Shown: positions 19,332 to 28,345 of the stretch, in pieces
How positions within the stretch are numbered: the first letter of the stretch is position 1
Layout of the letters: the number at the start of each line of letters is the position of its first letter
DNA from: Methanosarcina acetivorans C2A
GTDB taxonomy: Archaea; Halobacteriota; Methanosarcinia; Methanosarcinales; Methanosarcinaceae
DNA: 64,000 bases
Assembly: GCF_000007345.1 (NCBI RefSeq)
Contig: NC_003552.1
Location: forward strand, 1,240,001 to 1,304,000
Direction of reading: 5' to 3'
Program-made: the position numbers and the translations under genes
The notes under the pieces: generated by a model
What the model was told of the DNA's origin: nothing
The model's database searches: none
Seen by the model: the letters and a program-made list of their open reading frames with translations, nothing else

Positions 19332-21050
19332 CCTAGATTCGGCAGGTTAACGTAATTAGAGATAGATATTTTCATATTTCTCTCCCATTAGACCCAGTAT
19401 CTTCCAGTGAATCTCCTCCATATTCAATATTTCTGACTTCATTTGTCCTTTGTTCTGAGAAATAAGTTCTGTAATTCCCTGAAAATTGAAAAATATCCAT
19501 CTCATTGTAGGTCTTTTTGTTGGTTTCCCTTTTTGATCTGGAATCGTTTCATTTTCTTCTTCTAATTTTGTCCTTAATTTCCATTCTGCAATTGAATAAA
19601 TCATTAAGCAGAGAACCATTATCATAGTCATCGCTTCAATTCTCTTTTTGTTCTTGAGGTAAACTTTCGATATGCTAAAGGTGTTACTTTTCAAGAATCT
19701 GAATCCTTTTTCCACGTTATCCTGCCCTTTGTAATACTTCAGCATATCCTCAGGAGAAAGATTGATATCATTACTTGCAAGAATAAAAAGTCCCATTTTA
19801 TCCATTTCATTTAAAACAAAAGCATCATTAACCTTTATGATTCCATTAATCCTGCAATAAGTCTTTAATTGCTCATCTTTTGAAGGTCTGCCTCTTTTCC
19901 CCAACTCACGTTTTTTAATGGATTTCACATCTACTTTTTCAAATGAGACAGAAGGGAAATCTTGAATCCATTTTTCTGCAGCTTTTAATGCATCCTCTTC
20001 GCAAAAAAAGTCCTCTCCTTTCAGTTTTTTAAAAGACTTCTCTGCTTTTTCAACCTCTTTTTCAAGCTTCGTCCTGAGAGTTTGCTCTTTCTTCTCTTTC
20101 ATCTTGTGAGAAAGCAGCAAAACCCACTTTTGTTTGACTCCACCATATTCCACAAAGGTTTGATAAAATGAGTATCTTTCGTCGCTTTTTAGCGTTTTCA
20201 GGTTCAGATTTGCAGTTAGCAGTTCCTTTGCCTCGGTAATTGTTGCGGGAACACGACTGATCCAGAATGACTTTCCCATGTTCTTGATATTATTGTCTGT
20301 GTAAAAGGAACTATCAGCGACGTAGTAAACTTCGCTTTCAGGTCTTAAAACTGATTTGAGAGACTGGATCGCTTCCAGAATTGTGTTTTTGTCGGAAGAA
20401 TTTCCTGAATGTGTGTTCATGAAAAGAGGTATCCCATGCTGATTAACAATCAAGCTAAGTACAAATTGTTTGAGGTCCCATCTTCCGTTTTTGGGAATTC
20501 CAAAAGTAATGTCAATAGACTCAGTTTCTTCGTCATCATAATCCCCATAAACGCTGACACTTGTAGTGTCAGCGTGTAAACAATGAACAGGAATAGGTAG
20601 ATGAGTCATGATGTGAAGAGCAATTTCCGTAAACAGTTTTGTAGGGCCATATTTTACGATTCTGTCAAGAGTCTCTCCGATAACGTATTGATTCAGATCC
20701 TCTCTTGTTATACCGTCTCCGAAAAGCCTTTCCGTAGAAATGTTTTTAAAAAAATCAGGAAACAGGTACAGACGTTGCCCTACGAAACCAAGACCATTGA
20801 GCAACATGGCAAGGATGCAGACTGAGTGAGGGACAGTATGATCCCTTTCTTTGGGAAGTTTTTCATCGATCAGATTGTCAACCTCAAGTTCTCGGAACAC
20901 TCCAACTATCAGACCAAGGTGACCTAAGAACCTTGTACGTTTTAGGGAGGATTCAACTCTTCTACTGCTGTCTTTTTCTGCCATGGGAAAACCAGGACAA
21001 AGATATAAAATTAATAATATTAAGATATTTGTTTACCTGCCGAATCTAGG
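19332..21050 (-). mobile_element. IS1634-family element, copy 1
   Basis: Element of 1719 bp. The ends CCTAGATTCGGCAGGTTAAC / TACCTGCCGAATCTAGG are inverted repeats. The target duplication ATAAAT lies at 19326-19331 and 21051-21056, inside the zinc-ribbon transposase. Its single gene is intact. The twin copy at 28346-30064 has the same length and orientation. Confidence 0.92.
19356..20984 (-). CDS. IS1634-family transposase (copy 1)
   Basis: DDE transposase of 542 aa, IS4 supergroup. The N-terminal region (residues 1-110) is DUF4277-like (LGHLGLIVGVFRELEV, VCILAMLLNGLGFVGQRLYL). Catalytic motifs: CLHADTTSVSVYGDY (Asp), VYYVADSSFYT (Asp) and GQDNVEKGFRFLKSNTF (Glu, in the Y-x2-R-type segment). 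Full length without lesions, so probably functional. It differs from copy 2 at only a handful of residues. Confidence 0.9.
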   Translation of the reverse strand: MAEKDSSRRVESSLKRTRFLGHLGLIVGVFRELEVDNLIDEKLPKERDHTVPHSVCILAMLLNGLGFVGQRLYLFPDFFKNISTERLFGDGITREDLNQYVIGETLDRIVKYGPTKLFTEIALHIMTHLPIPVHCLHADTTSVSVYGDYDDEETESIDITFGIPKNGRWDLKQFVLSLIVNQHGIPLFMNTHSGNSSDKNTILEAIQSLKSVLRPESEVYYVADSSFYTDNNIKNMGKSFWISRVPATITEAKELLTANLNLKTLKSDERYSFYQTFVEYGGVKQKWVLLLSHKMKEKKEQTLRTKLEKEVEKAEKSFKKLKGEDFFCEEDALKAAEKWIQDFPSVSFEKVDVKSIKKRELGKRGRPSKDEQLKTYCRINGIIKVNDAFVLNEMDKMGLFILASNDINLSPEDMLKYYKGQDNVEKGFRFLKSNTFSISKVYLKNKKRIEAMTMIMVLCLMIYSIAEWKLRTKLEEENETIPDQKGKPTKRPTMRWIFFNFQGITELISQNKGQMKSEILNMEEIHWKILGLMGEKYENIYL

Positions 21051-21728
21051 ATAAATGCTCAAACTGTGGTAGTACACACGAAGAAGATTATAGTTTTTGG
21101 GAAGATATGAAGACTTTACTTTTTGATACATTCAATGATTTTTTCCAGTTACTCAGATACCATAACGTTTCATATGATGGAATTTCTGATCTAATGGATT
21201 TCATATATCCAAGATCAAGAAGCACGATTTTTAGAGCATTCTACAAAGAAATGGAACAGGAAACTATTCCATATTCAGAAAATATACATATGGTGCATTA
21301 TGACGAACAACATCCAAAAGAAGGAAGATGTCAGAAATACCGTTTAACTTTACTGGATGCAAAAGCTCAAAGAACGATAGCAGATGAACTTTTCAAAGAT
21401 AAGAGTCCAGAAACCATCAAGAAATTTCTAAAGAAAAATCTTGATGCATCAGAGCCAGTGTTTATCGTTACGGATTTTGATAAGAGATACCCTGATATAT
21501 TAAAGGAAATTTTTAGGGATAAGTTAGTCCATCAATATTGTTTGATGCATTTAAATAAGCTTATTGTTAATGATTTTCCAAAGAACACAACGATAGAACA
21601 GGAACTTTTGAAGTACAGGTTATTAAGTATATTTTATAATTGTCAACGGCGGTTAAGAATTCCCCATTTTCGGCGGATTAAAATTCCCCAATTCTCAATC
21701 CTTGAGAAAAGTTCGAGGATTGTGAATC

Positions 21729-22973
21729 ATGCTGAAAAAGGAGGATTTATTCTTGATTCGAGATTTAAGTTCACAAAACTTGAGCATTAGTGAAATCGCC
21801 AGACAAACCGGTTTTGACAGGAAAACTGTGAGGAAATATCTCCAGCTGAAAACCTTACCTGAACCCCAGAAACGTCCCGGAAGAAAGAGCAAGCTTGATC
21901 CATATAAACCTTATATGCTCAAAAAGCTTGAAGAAGGCTCCTACACTACTGCTCGGCTCTATCGGGAAATCAAAGAAATGGGTTTTGATGGAGGAATGAC
22001 CATCGTCAAGGACTTTGTAAGAGAAGTCCGACCTCAGCAGGGAGTCCCTGCTGTATTCCGCTATGAAACAAAACCAGGTGTACAGGCTCAGGTTGACTGG
22101 GCAGAGATGGGAACAGTTGAGGTTGATGGAAAGATAAAGAAACTCTTTTGCTTCAACATGATTCTTGGATATTCCAGGATGAAATATGTTGAATTTACAC
22201 TGGGCATAGACACTTCCACTCTTATCCAGTGTCATCTGAACGCCTTTGAGTACTTTGGAGGATTTACACAGGAGATTCTCTATGATAACATGAAACAGGT
22301 TGTTATCAAAAGAGCCTTAAAATCATCAGATTCTGAATGGAACTCACAGTTTGAGGATTTCTTCAAATGCTTTGGTTTTATTCCACGGTTATGCAGGCCT
22401 TACAGGCCTCAGACAAAAGGTAAAATTGAAAATACGGTAGGCTATGTCAAGAGGGATTTCTTCCTTGGAAGACGATTTACCTCTCTCGAAGACCTGAACG
22501 CCCAAGTTCACAGGTGGTTGGAAAGGGTAAATTCAACTGTCCACGGAACAACCTATCAAATCCCCCTTGAACGTTTTAAGGAGGAGAAACTGATCCCTCT
22601 GGATCAGGTTCCTCCTTACAAAGTTGTCCATAAGGAGACCAGAAAGGTCTCCAGAGACTGTTATATTTCGTTCCTTGGAAATAAGTATTCTGTTCCTTAC
22701 AGGTTTGCAGGAAGAACTGCAGAGCTTCAGATTTTTGAAGGAATATTCGAGGTCTATGTTGATTATGAGAAGGTTTGTGAACATGAAATTCTTTCAGGTA
22801 ATTGTAGGGTTTCCAGAAAAAAGGAACATTTTCAGGGCCTCCTGAGTGAGATTCTTAAAGAGAATTCAAAATGCAAGAAAGAATTACAGATTCCGTTGAA
22901 GTTCTCAGGTCCTGAAGTTGAAAAGAGGTCTCTTGACATCTATGAAACATTCAGTGACGGTGATTTTGAATGA
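21729..22973 (+). CDS. istA: IstA transposase of IS21 (copy 2, intact)
   Basis: DDE (rve-type) transposase of 414 aa. A helix-turn-helix (LSISEIARQTGFDRKTVRKY) at residues 17-36 is followed by a basic linker (PEPQKRPGRKSKLDPYKPY). The catalytic domain has QAQVDWAEMG (Asp near 115), EILYDNMKQVV (Asp near 180) and RPQTKGKIENTVGYVKR (Glu near 227). The C-terminal Mu-type domain has YISFLGNKYSVPYRF. Its stop overlaps the istB start (ATGA at 22970-22973). The only complete IstA in the window. Confidence 0.92.
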   Translation: MLKKEDLFLIRDLSSQNLSISEIARQTGFDRKTVRKYLQLKTLPEPQKRPGRKSKLDPYKPYMLKKLEEGSYTTARLYREIKEMGFDGGMTIVKDFVREVRPQQGVPAVFRYETKPGVQAQVDWAEMGTVEVDGKIKKLFCFNMILGYSRMKYVEFTLGIDTSTLIQCHLNAFEYFGGFTQEILYDNMKQVVIKRALKSSDSEWNSQFEDFFKCFGFIPRLCRPYRPQTKGKIENTVGYVKRDFFLGRRFTSLEDLNAQVHRWLERVNSTVHGTTYQIPLERFKEEKLIPLDQVPPYKVVHKETRKVSRDCYISFLGNKYSVPYRFAGRTAELQIFEGIFEVYVDYEKVCEHEILSGNCRVSRKKEHFQGLLSEILKENSKCKKELQIPLKFSGPEVEKRSLDIYETFSDGDFE

Positions 22974-23741
22974 ACAATTTCAGCTATGAGAGACTTCACA
23001 GTAACCTGCAATACCTCAAACTGAATACTATTGAAGAGGTTCTGGACAACTATCTTGAAATTGCTGCAAGAGATAGCAAGACAACAATGGAAGTACTTGA
23101 TTATCTGTTTGAACAGGAAAAGAAGCACAGAGAAGCTGCTGCAATTGAGAGAAGGATGAAAAGTGCAGCATTTCCTGTGAAAAAGACGCTTGATGAATTC
23201 GATTTTGAGTTTCAGTCATCTATTGATAAAAAAGTCATAGAAGACCTTGCAACGTTGAGATTTGTTCATAACGTAGAAAACGTTGTTTTCCTTGGTCCTC
23301 CCGGAGTTGGAAAGTCTCATCTTGCAATCGCTCTTGGGATTGAAGTAGCAAAAGCAGGGATTTCGGTTTACTTTACCAATACAGGAAACCTTATCGAGAA
23401 GTTGAAAATAGCAAATCGAGAAGGAATGCTTGAAAAGAAACTCAAAGGCTTTATGAAATTTAAAGTTCTGATCATTGATGAAATGGGTTATCTCCCATTT
23501 GATGAGGAAGGAGCTCACTGTTTATTTCAGTTGATTTCCAGACGTTATGAAAAGAGTTCGACCATCTTTACGTCAAATAAATCATATGGAATGGGGAGAG
23601 ATATTCAAAGACCAGGTAATAACGGCTGCTGTACTTGATAGAATTCTCCATCACTGTACTACAATTAACATCAGAGGAGAAAGTTACAGGCTGAAAGAAA
23701 GGAAGAAACATGGTATAAAATCAGGAAATATTTACCAGTAA
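22970..23741 (+). pseudogene. istB: IstB of IS21 copy 2, two-base deletion
   Basis: The sequence is as in copy 1 through Walker A (GPPGVGKSHLAIALG), Walker B (VLIIDEMGYLPFDEEG) and TSNKSYG. Then GA is missing relative to copy 1 (TATGGAATGG against TATGGAGAATGG, near 23588-23590). The frame ends at 23638, and the C-terminal part (VLDRILHHCTTINIRGESYR) continues in another frame to 23741. The loss removes sensor and arginine-finger regions, so it is presumably inactive. Confidence 0.9.
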
Positions 23742-24343
23742 TTTCTAACAAGTTTATGAAAAATTGAGTAAAATTTATATCAAAAGATGGGGAAATTTAA
23801 ACCGACCAATGTGGGGAAAATTAAACCGCTGTTGACAATAATAGAGAGAATGAGATTAAATTTCTGCAAAAACTTCAATCTGAAGAACTCAACGTAATTA
23901 ATAACAAAGAAAAGCATCAAGAATGGATTAAAAAAGCAAAAAAGGAATTTTGCCAGTATAGACATAAATTAAAGCTTGAAATCAGAAGAAAAAAGGAAAA
24001 TCTTCCACGTAATAGTCTTGAAAAAGCAAAATATAACTTTGATAAATTAATGGAAAATATAAGAACATATGATGAAAAGGTTCAAAAACGATTGTGGATG
24101 ATCAATAAACACTGGTTAAATCTTACTTTGTTCCATTATCTTCCAGGAGCGCCAGCGACAAATAACCCTATCGAAAGCTATTATTCAAAAAGTCTAAAAA
24201 CGGATAACAAGAAGAAGTTTAGAACTGACAAAGGAATTGAAAATCGGATTAAACTTACTCAGATGAGAAGATTAAATTTACTTAAGAAACCACAAAAGTC
24301 ATTTATGGAATTGTTCAGATTATTTTCTCCATTTAAGCTTTAG

Positions 24344-24608
24344 TAATATCTATTTTTGAGAGAGTAGTTCAGAATGACATAGCGGAGCGTGTCGATTTTA
24401 GTCAATAGGTTCAGTGAAAAATTACAGAAGTAAAAGAATTCTTTGGCAGAAATGCCAAAAAAATTGTTTCTCAAGGGTTATATTACAGTTTATTTAGGAA
24501 GTTAGCAGAGAAATTGAAGTTTAAAGGATGGAAAAAAATGAGAAATCACTAAATTATGGAATTGTGTCGGGCACAGCATGAAAATATCCATTAAACTCAA
24601 AAAATTGC
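24344..24608 (+). other. Intergenic with a short protein-tail remnant
   Basis: After the transposase, 24418-24552 is open in one frame (KITEVKEFFGRNAKKIVSQG, then YYSLFRKLAEKLKFKGWKK, stop) directly behind a TGA. It looks like the C-terminal end of a lost gene. I do not recognise it. Confidence 0.35.
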
Positions 24609-24638
24609 CTGCACAGAAAGATTATTCCTTCTGTGCAG
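24609..24638 (-). terminator. Hairpin terminator of the disaggregatase gene
   Basis: Perfect 10-bp stem CTGCACAGAA / TTCTGTGCAG with a 10-nt loop. On the minus strand it is followed by CAATTTTTTGAG. It lies 43 bp beyond the stop of the minus-strand gene. Confidence 0.7.
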
Positions 24639-24680
24639 CGTATTTTGATATCTTTTCCACATTTGAGTAATGAGGAAAAT

Positions 24681-27617
24681 TTATTGTACTATTCTCATAT
24701 TCAGTATCGGTCTCTGGCTTTCGATTTCCCAGTCATTGCTGTAGAATGCAATGTAGTTATTGCTTTCAGTTTTTGCTTTGATCAGGAATCCAGTGTTTTC
24801 GTATTCCCCACTTACATATTCTTTAACAAGATCAGTTATATCAAGTTCGTAATACCTGTTGTCTGGAAGTTCTTTTCCTTTTATGGTGAACTTAGCATAT
24901 GGTGTGTTTCCCTGAGAAACACCTTCTTTGTCGTACCAGTCTCCTCCAGCATTCGTCCATTTCACGCCATTATCCCTGTTATTCCAGCTCACATAACTGG
25001 GATTCCAGGAAGCCGGCCTGTAAACTTCAATGACTGTATCTTCAGGCCTTGATTCTTCTGGATAGTACCAGTAAAGAGAGATAATTGCCTTACTGATTTC
25101 CTGGTCTGAATATTCGCTCAGGTTAAACCACATAACGTCTCTGTACCTTCCTACGTCGTCAGTGCCCCCTACATCAATGAAAGGTTTGTCCTGGAAAACC
25201 GTATCCGGGGAAGCTTCCCGCAGGCGGTTATCCTTGGCACCAGTAATTGCTACGTTTACTGGTTCTGCGGGTACTTGCTTTGTTATCTTAAGCTTTGGCT
25301 CCTGACTTTCGTTTCCGCAGTCACTGCTGTAGAATGCAATATAGTTATTGCTTTCACTGCGGGCTTTAATCAGGAATCCAGTGTTTTCGTATTCCCCACT
25401 TACATATTCTTTAACAAGATCAGTTATATCAAGTTCGTAATACCTGTTGTCTGGAAGTTCTTTTCCTTTTATGGTGAACTTAGCATATGGTGTGTTTCCC
25501 TGAGAAACACCTTCTTTGTCGTACCAGTCTCCTCCAGCATTCGTCCATTTCACGCCATTATCCCTGTTATTCCAGCTCACATAACTGGGATTCCAGGAAG
25601 CCGGCCTGTAAACTTCAATGACTGTATCTTCAGGCCTTGATTCTTCTGGATAGTACCAGTAAAGAGAGATAATTGCCTTACTGATTTTCTGGTCTGAATA
25701 TTCGCTCAGGTTAAACCACATAACGTCTCTGTACCTTCCTACGTTGTCAGTGCCCCCTACATCAATGAAAGGTTTGTTCTGGATAACCGTATCTGGGGAA
25801 GCTTCCCGCAGGCGGTTATCATATATTTTTATGTCCTCATCCGGGTTGCTATCATTTTCGACTACTGTTATATTTGCAGTAGTGGAGTCTTTCAATTCTC
25901 CGTCACTCACTTCAAAAATTACTGTGTAGGATCCTTCCTGGCCTGAAATCGGGGTCCAGCTGAATATTCTGGAATTTCCATCAAATGTTGCTTCTTCCGG
26001 AATGTCTAAAACGGAGTATGTAAGGCTGTCTCCGTCTTCATCTGAAGCATTTACTTCAAAATTAAGAGTTTTTCCGATCTCAACTGTAGCAGATGGGATA
26101 GGATCCATTACAGGGGGATGGTTGATGTTTATCGGTGCGTCTCCTGAATTTGAAGCGTATTTTGTGTTCCCGTAAGCTCCTATATTGATCCTGTCTCCGT
26201 TATCTTCAGGTTCGTTTGAATAATCAGACAACGGGTGCCCTGCATCAATACAGGGGGAACTTACGTTATCAGTTGTCCATCCGGCATTACTCCATCTTCC
26301 GGCTTTTGATTTGAGGTGGTAATCACGATTTGAGATGTCGGCGTACAATGGATCAACATTTATGTCTGTAGTCGGGGCGACATTTACGTAATTTCCAGCA
26401 GCGCTATTGTATACACAGTTGTATTCCAGTATAAACGTGTGATTCGAAGGATCACAATCTTTCACTCCCCAGCCTGAACCTACATCTGCGACATTTCGAA
26501 TAGTGTTTGAAATTATATTATTTCTAACAATAGTCACGAATCCATTATCTTTTGGGATTCCGTAGGCTGGATATAGTTCGTATGCAACACCGTACTTTCT
26601 GTTTCCATCTATTACATTATTTTCAATTATGGTGTTATTAAATCCCTGAACTACAATTCCACCTGCTTCATGAAGGGTAGACGATGTTCCTGTGTCATAA
26701 ATTACGTTATGATGAATCCATACTCCCTTAGCTTTGTCTTTATCATATTTGCCGTAGCCTACTAACCAGATTGCCCATGCATGTGTATGATAAATTAAGT
26801 TATTGTAAATTTCTATATCGTCCATTAAACGATCAGTCATTTTTTTATCCAGCTCTATTCCAGCATATCCTTTATAATTTGATGTTATCGTGTTATTGTA
26901 AATCTTGATATGCATCGTTTCTGTTAATCGAATGGCTGCGTCTGCCTTTATAGTGATATTGTTGTTATATATGGACGCGTTTGACGAATGTTTTAACCAT
27001 ACGGCATCATGTCCAATTTCAAATATAGTGTTGTTGTACACATTGATATTTGTCGGAACAGTTTCATATTCTCTTGAATAATCATGGAATACTTTAATTC
27101 CGTCCCCCAGTCCGTCGTGGAGATACATGTCATGGACAGTTACATTATAACTTTTTTTCAGGTTGATCATGTTATAGAAACTGTTTCCAATTTTTTCATA
27201 CTGGTTTTTGCAGTTTCCATCTATCTCAAATCCGCGTATGGTTATATTCTTTTCAAGATCCTGTTTTGCTTCAATAAATCCTTTATATTCTATATTCCAG
27301 TTTGCGTAATCAATCAGTTTTATTACAGCATCTGAATCTCCTTCCAATATTGTGTTGCTTCCAATATATAGCGTATCGTTTATCCAATACGTATTTGAAC
27401 CGTTGAGATGGACGGTTGTAAAATCAGAGTTTTTGTTTACAAATGAAAGTGCTTCATTTATTTCGATATGATCATTTTTTCCATCGCAGTTGTAGTCACC
27501 ACTACCGTCTGTGTCGATGTATACAATTGGCGCTGTAGGCGAAGCGCATAGTACTATTTGAATATTTATTAATAGAGTTAATGCTACTAGAAATAGCATC
27601 AGTAACTTTCTTTCCAT
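24681..27617 (-). CDS. Disaggregatase homologue: beta-helix, Ig-like domain and two disaggregatase repeats
   Basis: Secreted surface protein of 978 aa from ATG 27617, which has AAGGT 10 nt upstream (a GTG at 27626 would add three residues). Layout: signal peptide (RKLLMLFLVALTLLINIQIV), parallel beta-helix (about 30-490, many YNNTI turns), an Ig/cadherin-like domain (about 505-590, ASDEDGDSLTYSV, VSDGELKDS), then two copies of about 196 aa starting DNRLREASPDTV and matching the Pfam disaggregatase-related repeat. In M. mazei, disaggregatase cleaves the methanochondroitin matrix and releases single cells. The exact substrate of this protein is inferred. No sortase motif or C-terminal anchor is visible. 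Confidence 0.85.
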   Translation of the reverse strand: MERKLLMLFLVALTLLINIQIVLCASPTAPIVYIDTDGSGDYNCDGKNDHIEINEALSFVNKNSDFTTVHLNGSNTYWINDTLYIGSNTILEGDSDAVIKLIDYANWNIEYKGFIEAKQDLEKNITIRGFEIDGNCKNQYEKIGNSFYNMINLKKSYNVTVHDMYLHDGLGDGIKVFHDYSREYETVPTNINVYNNTIFEIGHDAVWLKHSSNASIYNNNITIKADAAIRLTETMHIKIYNNTITSNYKGYAGIELDKKMTDRLMDDIEIYNNLIYHTHAWAIWLVGYGKYDKDKAKGVWIHHNVIYDTGTSSTLHEAGGIVVQGFNNTIIENNVIDGNRKYGVAYELYPAYGIPKDNGFVTIVRNNIISNTIRNVADVGSGWGVKDCDPSNHTFILEYNCVYNSAAGNYVNVAPTTDINVDPLYADISNRDYHLKSKAGRWSNAGWTTDNVSSPCIDAGHPLSDYSNEPEDNGDRINIGAYGNTKYASNSGDAPININHPPVMDPIPSATVEIGKTLNFEVNASDEDGDSLTYSVLDIPEEATFDGNSRIFSWTPISGQEGSYTVIFEVSDGELKDSTTANITVVENDSNPDEDIKIYDNRLREASPDTVIQNKPFIDVGGTDNVGRYRDVMWFNLSEYSDQKISKAIISLYWYYPEESRPEDTVIEVYRPASWNPSYVSWNNRDNGVKWTNAGGDWYDKEGVSQGNTPYAKFTIKGKELPDNRYYELDITDLVKEYVSGEYENTGFLIKARSESNNYIAFYSSDCGNESQEPKLKITKQVPAEPVNVAITGAKDNRLREASPDTVFQDKPFIDVGGTDDVGRYRDVMWFNLSEYSDQEISKAIISLYWYYPEESRPEDTVIEVYRPASWNPSYVSWNNRDNGVKWTNAGGDWYDKEGVSQGNTPYAKFTIKGKELPDNRYYELDITDLVKEYVSGEYENTGFLIKAKTESNNYIAFYSNDWEIESQRPILNMRIVQ
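24690..25816 (-). repeat. Tandem duplication, period 588 bp, inside the disaggregatase gene
   Basis: The two C-terminal repeats are almost identical at DNA level; for example 24783 onward and 25371 onward run together for over 300 bp with few changes. The exact in-frame period is 588 bp (196 codons). Differences cluster at the ends of the units. Confidence 0.85.
26180..27530 (-). repeat. Long direct repeat with 1760-3130
   Basis: The beta-helix coding part is nearly identical to that of the truncated gene at 1710-3245. Both are on the minus strand about 24 kb apart. It is a ready substrate for homologous recombination or gene conversion. Confidence 0.8.
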
Positions 27618-27626
27618 AGTGTTCAC

Positions 27627-28345
27627 TACCTTTCACTCCATCGTGATTTTTTTAGTGGACTTTGAGTGTTTTTTGCCCCCTCGTATAGTCCACATTCTCA
27701 TTTAAAAAATATATTTTGTGTTTTAAATACAACTCTTTTTTTATTTCATATTTTTTTAATAGTTTTGATGGTTTACTTTATATATTTTGTGCTTAAGTTT
27801 CGGGACTTTTCCATTTTTACGGCTCTGTTTCATTTTTCTGTTTTTTAAGTAGTATTACATTTCAGAGGTTTCAATGAAATTTGAACAGCTTTTTTGTCTT
27901 TATTGTCCTTTGCCCCAGTAGGGGTGAAAATTTTCTAATTTCCAATATAATGTATGAAACTATCCAAATAAATATTTAAACAATCTAAAAAATACCCAAA
28001 TATGTTGTTTTTTTTTATTACTTTTTAATTTTATAGATTACATATGATTAATTTATGAATCTGGATAATTATTATTCTTACACGATTATCCATCTTAATA
28101 AATACTCAATTTTTATCGTAATTTTGGGGGTCAAAAAAAAGATATTATAAATGCAGAAGACTTTGTGTATGTTGATGGATGGTACAATTTTCATATAAAC
28201 TGTTCCTTATATATCATAAAGTTTAATGTGGAACACTCATTTTTCCAGGAATGAAATGCAATTTTTAAGAAATTTTTCAATATACTAAGCTATCTTATAT
28301 AAAATTTTAATCCAAAAAACAATAATACTTAAAATAATATTTTAT
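27627..28345. other. AT-rich region upstream of the disaggregatase gene
   Basis: No gene. A short inverted repeat, GTGGACT (about 27654) / AGTCCAC (about 27687), lies 30-60 bp upstream of the start and could be an operator or transcript hairpin. The rest is very AT-rich without recognisable repeats. It ends in the TTTTAT target duplication of IS1634 copy 2. Confidence 0.45.

Larger units (their letters stand above)
21641..23837 (+). mobile_element. IS21-family element, copy 2
   Basis: Element of 2197 bp with ends TGTCAACGGCGGTTAA / TTAAACCGCTGTTGACA plus internal copies of the GGCGGATTAAAATTCC-type end repeat. The target duplication ATAAT lies at 21636-21640 and 23838-23842. Same organisation as copy 1 but opposite orientation; istA intact, istB broken. 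Confidence 0.92.
19112..24343 (+). pseudogene. Zinc-ribbon DDE-type transposase, split by IS1634 and IS21
   Basis: The pieces are 19112-19331, 21057-21640 and 23843-24343. Joined, they give 1305 nt = 434 codons plus stop. The zinc ribbon is reassembled across the first junction (CSICNTPM and GRYKCSNCGSTHEED). The catalytic-like core includes VHYDEQHPKEGR, PVFIVTDFDKRYPD and HQYCLMHLNKLI. The C-terminal piece has NNPIESYYSKSLKTD. The combination resembles DDE transposases with a CxxH-type element; I do not recognise the exact family. It was intact before the two insertions. The element's own ends were not identified. Confidence 0.75.
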
